A stretch of 64,000 nt of DNA from the NCBI GenBank assembly GCA_011364925.1, contig RDOA01000001.1, positions 91,997 to 155,996 of the forward strand. The letters are read 5' to 3'. Position 1 is the stretch's first letter. Each line of letters begins with the position of its first letter. The notes below the pieces were generated by a model that worked only from the letters and a program-made list of their open reading frames with translations, ran no database searches and was not told the origin of the DNA. Below are positions 9,382 to 17,404 of the stretch, piece by piece. The position numbers and the translations under genes were made by a program. The DNA is from Promethearchaeota archaeon. GTDB taxonomy: Archaea; Asgardarchaeota; Lokiarchaeia; Sigyniarchaeales; SOKP01.

Positions 9382-10392
9382 TTACCTTATTTTTCCTAAT
9401 TTTTCTTCAATTTCTTTGAATAACATTGTACCCATACCAAAATTCACATTTTTAGAAAAAAGTAAGACTAAGACGAATTCTTTTCCTGAAATATCAATAT
9501 TTTTTGAGAAGCATTTTTGATGATCTTTAAATTCAAAATACATGCTTGTTATCTCATTGTTTTGTCTCTCCTTTCTAATGTAAAATTCTTTTATGATGTT
9601 TACTTTCAAATCTGCTGGGAATGATGCGAAAATCAGATTCCACTCACGATCGAAAATAAAAATTCCAAGTATTTCTCGCTCATCAATTAGATTTCTTATT
9701 CCATTCAAATTTACTCCTTGAATCATTAAATTCGAAGCATTATCATTCCCTACTTTTGAAACTCCACTATTTTTACTATCAAATACTTCTATATTTTTTG
9801 ATTCTAAATTCACAACTTGATATCTTTCAACAGATAAAGATCGATCTAATTGTATTTGAATGCTATGTTCACAAAGAATTCCTTTAGGGATGTTTATAGT
9901 TTTAATAATTTGAAATGGGTTAATTAGTTTAGTAGGAATTCTAATTACTTTTCTTATTTCGCATATAGGACATCTTACATTTATGTTATTATATAATCCT
10001 TCTTGATAACTAGTGGTATTATTTATCTCTTGTTTCGAATTGTTTTCGAATTTACTCGAATCTGAGTTATAATCACGCATCTCTATAAGGGATATATTGT
10101 CAAAATATCCTTTTTTGTAAGATTCTAGCTCCTGTTTAAGTTTTATGTTATCTAATCTGAGGAGACCTAAAGCTTTCTTCATTTCTTTATTTTTTTCTTC
10201 TAATCCCTTTAAATGAATTCTTAATAAAGAGTTATCCGATTTCTCCGATTTAGTTTTTAAATCTGCTTCGAATTCCATAATAAAATCTTCTAGAGATTCT
10301 ATTCTATCTAAATGTTCCAATATTTCTTGATCTTTTCTTATTAATTCCGATTTTAGACCTTCAATTTCAGAATTATTTTCCTTATCAGTCAT
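9382..10392 (-). CDS. Coiled-coil protein with CxxC zinc-binding segment and C-terminal roadblock/longin-like domain
   Basis: N-terminal coiled coil, NVRCPICEIRKVIRIP...CEHS, C-terminal EILGIFIFDREWNLIFASFP...EFVLVLLFSKNVNFGMGTMLFKEIEEKL. Convergent with and abutting the longin-like gene. Confidence 0.5.
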   Translation of the reverse strand: MTDKENNSEIEGLKSELIRKDQEILEHLDRIESLEDFIMEFEADLKTKSEKSDNSLLRIHLKGLEEKNKEMKKALGLLRLDNIKLKQELESYKKGYFDNISLIEMRDYNSDSSKFENNSKQEINNTTSYQEGLYNNINVRCPICEIRKVIRIPTKLINPFQIIKTINIPKGILCEHSIQIQLDRSLSVERYQVVNLESKNIEVFDSKNSGVSKVGNDNASNLMIQGVNLNGIRNLIDEREILGIFIFDREWNLIFASFPADLKVNIIKEFYIRKERQNNEITSMYFEFKDHQKCFSKNIDISGKEFVLVLLFSKNVNFGMGTMLFKEIEEKLGKIR

Positions 10393-10571
10393 TTATCGCT
10401 ATTTAGGCATTCTTTTCTCTTTAATAATAAAAACTCTCATTTATTACTTTATCGAATAACAACAACTCGGTTTAATTTCAAAATCCCTAAATCTTTTACA
10501 TTTTGCCAGATTTGATTTCTAAAGAATTATATCAATATTTCATTAAATAATTAGCCAAAAACAACATCAAA

Positions 10572-10749
10572 ATGGCAGAATCTAAATCTCTAATTTTCCA
10601 GATTCAAAAGATGTCCAAGAGCATTGGATGCTGGAACATTAGAAGAATTAAAGCAAAAATATGATGATATTAAGGAAGCCGATAACTTTATCTACTCTGA
10701 AAGGACCAAACCAGCAATTATTTTCAAACCAAAATCAAAAAAAAGTTAG
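10572..10749 (+). pseudogene. Deletion-scar remnant: 5' end of a PflA-type activase gene joined out of frame to the 3' end of a DmsB-like ferredoxin gene
   Basis: 10572-10617 reads MAESKSLIFQIQKMS (compare MAESKALIFQIQKMS at 11870). From 10612 in the +1 frame: CPRALDAGTLEELKQKYDDIKEADNFIYSERTKPAIIFKPKSKKS*, matching the C-terminus of the 2461-3027 protein. Confidence 0.85.
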
Positions 10750-10890
10750 TTACACTCTCGTATTTTCTTCTATTTATTAGGAAAAATTTAAGGCTTTTTG
10801 ATTCTATCCCCTCACTCTACCACTTCATCTTTCCGGTCTGTTTCTTTCACTTCTAATTTCATAGATAGAAGTGAAGTTTATTAAAAGAAT

Positions 10891-10905
10891 ATGATCAATG
10901 ATCAT
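10891..10905. promoter_or_regulatory. Inverted-repeat operator-like site 1 upstream of the PadR-like gene
   Basis: ATGATCA-A-TGATCAT, perfect 7-1-7 palindrome. Confidence 0.55.
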
Positions 10906-10938
10906 AACATTTAAATATGCTAATAGATATATGATCAT

Positions 10939-10953
10939 ATGATCAATAATCAT
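10939..10953. promoter_or_regulatory. Inverted-repeat operator-like site 2 upstream of the PadR-like gene
   Basis: ATGATCA-A-TAATCAT, one mismatch from site 1, 48 bp downstream of it and 14 bp before the ATG at 10967. Confidence 0.55.
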
Positions 10954-10966
10954 ATAGTGAAAAATT

Positions 10967-11725
10967 ATGGAAAAATTTAGAAAAAATGATCCAGAAACAA
11001 ATGAAAATGGTCCAGATTTTAAATCATTTCACAACAGAGATATAAGAAGATTCGATCCTCGTTTTTTTAATATGTATCGAGGGCCTTCATATCCTAGAAA
11101 TTCAAGAAATAAACATAGACACAATCATTCTCCTCCCTTTCATCCATTTGGTCCACCCTTGCCCATGTCAAGAGAGGAATTCAAAGAGATAAAGCATTTA
11201 ATGATCTTAACTCTATTATCAGAAATTCCTGAAGGCATTTCAGGATATCAATTACAGGAGCAATATAAGTTACCTCGTGGAAGCATGATGAGAAGTTTAA
11301 ATGAATTAGAAGATAATAAATCGTTATCCTCAATTCAAGACATTGTTAAAGGACGCTCTCAGAAAATTTTCAAAATTACAGATAAAGGGAAAGAATACTT
11401 GGAGAAACTTAAAGAAAAATGGACATACCAATTCTTAAGAATGACCGATATTGCACCTATGGAACAATATGGCAATCCATTTGGAAGTTTGCGTTTTAAA
11501 AATCGTTTAATTCGAAATTTAGAAAAGATTGAAGACATCGAAGATGCTATCGACATTTTTAGGGGATATCGATCGAAATTTAAACAAATGTACAAAAGAT
11601 TAGAAAATCGAATGGAGAAGTTGAACAAGACGAAATCGTATCTGGATTCTATCATAACTGAGATAGAAAATATGGATCAATTTGATTTGAATAAAGTAAA
11701 GGAAATGGTAGATAATTTTCCTTAA
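10967..11725 (+). CDS. PadR-like winged-helix transcriptional regulator
   Basis: FKEIKHLMILTLLSEIPEGISGYQLQEQYKLPRGSMMRSLNELEDNKSL...KIFKITDKGKEYLEKLKEKW. Confidence 0.75.
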   Translation: MEKFRKNDPETNENGPDFKSFHNRDIRRFDPRFFNMYRGPSYPRNSRNKHRHNHSPPFHPFGPPLPMSREEFKEIKHLMILTLLSEIPEGISGYQLQEQYKLPRGSMMRSLNELEDNKSLSSIQDIVKGRSQKIFKITDKGKEYLEKLKEKWTYQFLRMTDIAPMEQYGNPFGSLRFKNRLIRNLEKIEDIEDAIDIFRGYRSKFKQMYKRLENRMEKLNKTKSYLDSIITEIENMDQFDLNKVKEMVDNFP

Positions 11726-11869
11726 ATTAATTAAATTAACTTTTTTTTTTTAGCTTTAATTCTTAATTTTATCAAGATATCAGCATCCTATCAAAAATAA
11801 TAGAATTAATAAAATTAAATTAACTCCAAGACTTTTTTTATTTAATTATCAGCGTAAAATATATTTAAA

Positions 11870-12829
11870 ATGGCAGAATCTAAAGCCTTGATTTTCCAGA
11901 TTCAAAAGATGTCCACTGAAGATGGTCCAGGCATTAGAACGACTGTCTTTTTTAAGCAGTGTCCATTAAAATGTATCTGGTGCCATAATCCAGAATCTAT
12001 TTTAAAGAAAAAGCAATTAGAGTGGTTTAAACATAAATGCATAGGCTGTAAGACTTGCATCGAAGTGTGTCCGAATGACGCATTGAAGCTCGATGAGAAC
12101 GGGATGCATATCGACAGAGATAAATGCAATAGCTGCGGATTATGCTCAGAAGAATGTCCCAGTACTGCTTTACATATGTTTGGAGAATTATGGGATTTAG
12201 AAGACTTATATTACGAAATTCAGAAAGATAAAGTGTATTACACCCAATCTCAGGGTGGAATCACGGTTTCAGGCGGCGAACCTACTCTACAATCTGAGTT
12301 TATGTTGCCATTTTTAAAAAAGTGTAAAGAAAACGAGATTTCAACAGCATTGGACACTTGTGGCTACGCAAGCAGAAATATCTACGAGAAAGTACTTCCC
12401 TACGTCGATTTAGTACTTCTTGATATTAAGGAAATCAATTCTGAAAAACATAAAGAATACACTGGCGTACCTAACGATCTCATACTAGAAAACGCAATCT
12501 GGATTTCGGAATATGTAAAAGACCACCAGAAAAAACTTTGGATAAGAACACCTGTTATACCTAACTATACTGCCACTGAGGAAAACATTAAGGGCATCGC
12601 TGAATTTATCGTTAATCAATTACACAATATTCCCGAAAGGTGGGATCTGCTTTCTTTTAATAATTTATGCACCGCAAAATACGAAAGATTGGATATGAAA
12701 TGGTGCTTAAAAGATGTTCCTCTGATTTCTACAGATATTATGGAAAAGTTTGTAGAGATTGGCAAAAAAGAAGGTGTATCTAATGTTAAATGGTCAGGAT
12801 TAACAAAAAAAAAGGAAGAAAGTGAGTGA
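11870..12829 (+). CDS. Glycyl-radical enzyme activating protein family (PflA-type radical SAM with two inserted 4Fe-4S motifs)
   Basis: STEDGPGIRTTVFFKQCPLKCIWCHNPES, CIGCKTCIEVCP, CNSCGLCSEECP, GGITVSGGEPTLQ, ALDTCGYA. Confidence 0.9.
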   Translation: MAESKALIFQIQKMSTEDGPGIRTTVFFKQCPLKCIWCHNPESILKKKQLEWFKHKCIGCKTCIEVCPNDALKLDENGMHIDRDKCNSCGLCSEECPSTALHMFGELWDLEDLYYEIQKDKVYYTQSQGGITVSGGEPTLQSEFMLPFLKKCKENEISTALDTCGYASRNIYEKVLPYVDLVLLDIKEINSEKHKEYTGVPNDLILENAIWISEYVKDHQKKLWIRTPVIPNYTATEENIKGIAEFIVNQLHNIPERWDLLSFNNLCTAKYERLDMKWCLKDVPLISTDIMEKFVEIGKKEGVSNVKWSGLTKKKEESE

Positions 12830-12831
12830 GA

Positions 12832-13716
12832 ATGAGTAGAAGTAAAAAAAAAGTTGTATGGACTCCTGAAATTTCTAAAGAGGGTATAAAGTTTACCCAA
12901 CCAGACATCATGCTTAAATTAGTCTCGACAATTGACGAGCGAGGTTGGCCACACGTAACTCTTATTTCAAGTAATCGTGCCATAAGTAAAGATAAAATTG
13001 TGTGGGGCGCGTTTACCGAAGGACTAAGCAAGAAATACGTTAAGGAAAGACCGAAACAAGGAATTTTCTATATGACTCCGTCAATGCCGTTTAAATTTCT
13101 TCAAGCTAAGGTAAATTTTAATCATACTACAAAAGAAGGAGAAGATTTAGAACATTTTAACCAGACTCAATTAATGCGCTATTTTACCTACGTACGAACT
13201 CACACGGCGTATTATAACGACATTGTCGCAGTAACCCCTATAAGGAACTTACCGTTGTTCGGAATCGTTAAGGGAATTATCAAAGATATTATCGGAAAAG
13301 GAGGTGCGAAGACTAAGCTGGAAGAAAAAAGATTGAACGTACTTGGCTATAAATTATTCGCGGCACCAATCGCGGTGAGAGTAATTTCTTACATAGATCC
13401 TGAGGATGGTTATCCAAGAATGATTCCCGCTATTCAACTCCAAGCGACAGATCACAATAGACTGGTGTTTCCTCCTTCAGTATTAAAAGAAGATTTATAT
13501 CAAATTCCCGTTGATTCGAAAGTCGCGGTTTTTGGAATGAATTTTGATTTTTATAATCAAGTCGTTAAAGGAACTTTTACAGGGTTCAAAAAGTTCAGAG
13601 GAATAAAGTTCGGAGTCATTGAGATTGAAGAAATCTATAATAGCACGCCACCCGTCGCAAAGGTTATTTACCCTAGAGCAGAATCCGTTCCAAAAGTAAC
13701 AGACTTCCACTTGTAA
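12832..13716 (+). CDS. Pyridoxamine 5'-phosphate oxidase-like FMN-binding split-barrel protein
   Basis: N-terminal LKLVSTIDERGWPHVTLISSNRAISKDKIVWGAFTEGLSKKYVKERPKQGIFYM resembles the PNPOx-like barrel. Confidence 0.6.
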   Translation: MSRSKKKVVWTPEISKEGIKFTQPDIMLKLVSTIDERGWPHVTLISSNRAISKDKIVWGAFTEGLSKKYVKERPKQGIFYMTPSMPFKFLQAKVNFNHTTKEGEDLEHFNQTQLMRYFTYVRTHTAYYNDIVAVTPIRNLPLFGIVKGIIKDIIGKGGAKTKLEEKRLNVLGYKLFAAPIAVRVISYIDPEDGYPRMIPAIQLQATDHNRLVFPPSVLKEDLYQIPVDSKVAVFGMNFDFYNQVVKGTFTGFKKFRGIKFGVIEIEEIYNSTPPVAKVIYPRAESVPKVTDFHL

Positions 13717-13808
13717 AATTAATTATATTTTAGTCTAAATATATTGAAAATTTTATTACTGATTTCGTTTTTTCTAAAGTAGGATTAAAACTTAAGTAGA
13801 TTTGTATT

Positions 13809-15344
13809 ATGCCAAAAGAAAATATGAACGTCTTGTTTATTATTACCGATCAACAACGCGCTGACATGTTGGGGTGCTCTGGTAATAAAATTATTAAAAC
13901 TCCCAATATAGACAGACTAGCAAGCGAGAGTGTGCGCTTTTCAAATGCCTTTTGCACGAATCCAATGTGCATGCCAAATAGAGCAACCTTGATCACAGGT
14001 TATTATCCAAACGTTCACGGAGTGCGTAGTAACGGAATAAACTTACCTTTAGACATACCAACTATAACCCAAACACTTGTAAATAGAGGTTATCACACGA
14101 TTAATGTAGGTAAAATGCATTACAACATTTGGGTAATGCCTTACGATCCTCGAGATATGTCGGCTGAGAATTTAGATGATTGGAGCGTTGAGAAACCAAA
14201 CAGAAATCATTTAGCCCACGATAATTTTCCTAATCCTTATTATGGTTTTGAGGAATGTGATTTAGTAGTAGGACATTCTTCTGCATGTTTAGGACACTAT
14301 TTCGATTGGCTTAAGGAACGAGCTCCAGACATAGCTGAAAACGTTAGAAAACAACATTATCAAGATGTTCCAATATTTGGTATGTTTAACGACAACTATA
14401 TCCCCGAAGAGCTATACAATACTACTTATATTAAAAGTAATACTATCTCGTTTTTAGAGAGATATTCTGAGGGTAAATACAATGATAAACCCTTCTTTTT
14501 ACACTGCTCTTTTCCAGATCCACATCACCCCGTAAGCCCTCCTGGTAAATATAAGGACATGTATAATCCACACGATATAGTACTACCATCTAATTACCAA
14601 GATTTAAAAAACTTATACAAGCATCCCTATCTAAAAACCCACCTTGAAAATCCTCCATATAGAGGTGCATTATTGAGGGAAGAAATAGAAGAAAATATTA
14701 AACGCTTCACCGCTCTCAGTTATGGCGCCATGTCTTTAGTTGATCACGCTATAGGAGAGATTTTAGCTTCCTTAGATAAGTTAGGGCTATCTAAAAACAC
14801 TATGGTAATATTTACTTCAGACCACGGTGAGTATATGGGATCGCATGGTATATGCTTAAAAGGACCCTCTCCTTTCAACGATACGCTTCAAGTACCTTTG
14901 ATATGGAAAGTTCCTGGAATAACAAATCCCGGGGTTAGCGAAGCTTTAATCAGTTCAGTTGATATTCCAAAAACAATTCTCGAACTTCTAAATATTAAAG
15001 AAAGATATAGACCCGTCGGTATGCAAGGGTACAATATGAAGCCTGTGTTGGAGGATCCTACAAAAAAAGTGCGCGATTGCTTACTTATCACTGAAGACGA
15101 AGAAGTTGGACCTAAGGGCCCTTTATACACTCGATTATCTCACCTTGTTACAGAAAATTATAAAATAACTAAATATGCGGAATTACCTGGGTATGGTGAT
15201 ATATTTGACAGAAAAAATGATAAAGATGAGATCAATAATCTTTGGGATAACGATAAGGAATTACGAGCTGATCTAGTAGATAAATTACTTCACGAATACA
15301 TGATTACGCGAAGTAGATTTCCAATAAGACAGGGTGGTACATAA
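13809..15344 (+). CDS. Sulfatase (alkaline phosphatase superfamily)
   Basis: NVLFIITDQQRADMLGCSGN, TNPMCMPNRATLITGYYPNVHGV (C-x-P-x-R), FTSDHGEYMGSHG. Confidence 0.9.
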   Translation: MPKENMNVLFIITDQQRADMLGCSGNKIIKTPNIDRLASESVRFSNAFCTNPMCMPNRATLITGYYPNVHGVRSNGINLPLDIPTITQTLVNRGYHTINVGKMHYNIWVMPYDPRDMSAENLDDWSVEKPNRNHLAHDNFPNPYYGFEECDLVVGHSSACLGHYFDWLKERAPDIAENVRKQHYQDVPIFGMFNDNYIPEELYNTTYIKSNTISFLERYSEGKYNDKPFFLHCSFPDPHHPVSPPGKYKDMYNPHDIVLPSNYQDLKNLYKHPYLKTHLENPPYRGALLREEIEENIKRFTALSYGAMSLVDHAIGEILASLDKLGLSKNTMVIFTSDHGEYMGSHGICLKGPSPFNDTLQVPLIWKVPGITNPGVSEALISSVDIPKTILELLNIKERYRPVGMQGYNMKPVLEDPTKKVRDCLLITEDEEVGPKGPLYTRLSHLVTENYKITKYAELPGYGDIFDRKNDKDEINNLWDNDKELRADLVDKLLHEYMITRSRFPIRQGGT

Positions 15345-15348
15345 CCCA

Positions 15349-16239
15349 ATGATATGGAAAACTAAAATAACTCAATTATTAAATCTCCGATATCCCTTAA
15401 TTATGGGAGCTTTCGGCGGGTGGGGAAAGTCTGAGTTCGCGTCCGTGTTTTCCAATGTAGGAGGGTTAGGAATAATCGCCGCGTTGAATTTTCCCAACTT
15501 AGAAGATTTCAAAAAAGACTTACAAAACATGAAATCGTTAACTACAAAGCCGTTTGGAGTTAATCTTTCATTACCACACCATATTTTAAGAGATAATGAG
15601 GAAGGTGAGAAAACACGGAAAAGGTATTTAGATTATATTGAAATAGCACTTGATGAAAACTGTCACATATTTACAACTTCTGGCTATAAAGCAGCTTTCA
15701 TAGGAAAAAGAGTTCACGAAGCAGGAGGTTTATGGTTTCACAAGTGTGTTTTAATCAAACATGCTGTTTCCGCTGAAAAACAGGGAGCAGATGGGGTGAC
15801 CTTGGTTGGCTTAGAAGGAACGGGATTTAAAAATCCTCTGACAAACACTACTTTAGTAAATGTAACACTAGGTAGGAAGTTGCTTAAAATTCCAATCATC
15901 GCTGCTGGAGGAATAGGTGACGCCAGAGGTTTTTTGAGCGCTCTTGCACTTGGAGCCGACGCAGTGTGTTTAGGAACAGCCTTAATGGCAACTGAAGAAT
16001 GCCCTGTCCCAAAAAATATTAAAGAAAAGTGGCTCCAATTAGACATTTTCGAAGAATCTTTCCACGACAAGATTTACAAGTATAATGTGAAGAACTTTAT
16101 GGCGCCTTCCACTGCGATAGGTCATTTTGAGAAGCTCGTTCCTCTCCAAACTTTGATAGAGGAATTGATTACTGGTGCAACGAAGATATTAGACTCGTGG
16201 GGATTCGATCATGATGAACTTAACACGCTTGATCCTTAA
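15349..16239 (+). CDS. Nitronate monooxygenase / 2-nitropropane dioxygenase family flavoprotein
   Basis: RYPLIMGAFGGWGKSEFASVFSNVGGLGIIAA, KQGADGVTLVGLEGTG, IPIIAAGGIGDARGFLSALALGADAVCLGTALMAT. Confidence 0.85.
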   Translation: MIWKTKITQLLNLRYPLIMGAFGGWGKSEFASVFSNVGGLGIIAALNFPNLEDFKKDLQNMKSLTTKPFGVNLSLPHHILRDNEEGEKTRKRYLDYIEIALDENCHIFTTSGYKAAFIGKRVHEAGGLWFHKCVLIKHAVSAEKQGADGVTLVGLEGTGFKNPLTNTTLVNVTLGRKLLKIPIIAAGGIGDARGFLSALALGADAVCLGTALMATEECPVPKNIKEKWLQLDIFEESFHDKIYKYNVKNFMAPSTAIGHFEKLVPLQTLIEELITGATKILDSWGFDHDELNTLDP

Positions 16240-16323
16240 AAATCTCGTCAACTTTTAGAAATTAAGTGAAAAGTTTTTCTTTCCGCATTAATCTAATTAC
16301 AAAGAAAAGTAATATGGGTTAAA

Positions 16324-17271
16324 ATGGATATCTTCACTCATTTTGTCTTTGGTAGTTTGATGTATTTACTCTTCTTAAAGGAGGTTACTTTCGAATACTT
16401 ATTTATAGCTGCATTTTTCTCAATATTACCTGACTTAGATGTATTTTTAGCACCTTTGAGAAGAATTATAAAATCAAAGTATCTTGAACATCGTGGAGGC
16501 TCTCATTCTTACCTCGTTGGAATAATTCTTTCATTCGTAATTGGTCTAATAATTTCATACTTCACCCATCTACCGTTTTACTTAGTGTGGATAATAGGGT
16601 CGATATTTTTTGGTTTACATGTGTCAATGGATTTGCTTACCACGACTAGCATTCCTTTTTTATACCCGCTCTCTAAAAGAGAACATTGTTTCTACATTGA
16701 AAAGGCAGGAAGTATGTTTACATTTATAAGTTCAATAATCTTTTTACTTCTTCCGATGGTGGTGTTCAGGATTTTTAGAGGGATGCTCTTTTTTCAGATA
16801 TACATCAATGTTTACACTTATTTCTTTCTATTATATTATTTGTATCGAATAATATCAAAAATCTATATTTCTACCACCCTTGAAAAAGACCAAAAATATT
16901 TTCCTGGAATATTACCCTTTCATTACAGGCTCTACACTTATAAAATAAATGGAAATAATATTGTTTCTAGCGTTGAAAAAAAATCTCACTTTTCAAAAAA
17001 AACCGATATAATACAAATGAACTTTACCTTGACTGACCAAGAAAAACTGTTTTTTGAGAAAGCTAAAGAGTTAATACGGAAACATTATTATTTTGCGAAA
17101 TGGACATTATTCCCAATCTTCGTTCGAAATGATGGACTATTTTCCGTTAAATTCTTCTTTTTAGAATCGATGATGCGTAAAAGAACAATGTACGTACAGT
17201 ACGATTTTGACTTAGACAAGTATGATCCGGTTAATTATTTTCAAAAATCTGGTCCAATTCAAACCACATAA
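16324..17271 (+). CDS. Membrane-bound metal-dependent hydrolase (YdjM-like/DUF457)
   Basis: MDIFTHFVFG...FSILPDLDVFLAPLRR...HRGGSHSYLVG plus several TM segments. Confidence 0.7.
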   Translation: MDIFTHFVFGSLMYLLFLKEVTFEYLFIAAFFSILPDLDVFLAPLRRIIKSKYLEHRGGSHSYLVGIILSFVIGLIISYFTHLPFYLVWIIGSIFFGLHVSMDLLTTTSIPFLYPLSKREHCFYIEKAGSMFTFISSIIFLLLPMVVFRIFRGMLFFQIYINVYTYFFLLYYLYRIISKIYISTTLEKDQKYFPGILPFHYRLYTYKINGNNIVSSVEKKSHFSKKTDIIQMNFTLTDQEKLFFEKAKELIRKHYYFAKWTLFPIFVRNDGLFSVKFFFLESMMRKRTMYVQYDFDLDKYDPVNYFQKSGPIQTT

Positions 17272-17404
17272 TTATCCCATACTTATTTTAATGTAACTTC
17301 TCAGAATAGATTACCCAAATTCAAAATATTTATAGCATTTAGGCAAATAGATAGAATATATTTTATAAACATATATTAAAAAAATCTAAAAAAAATAATA
17401 AAAT

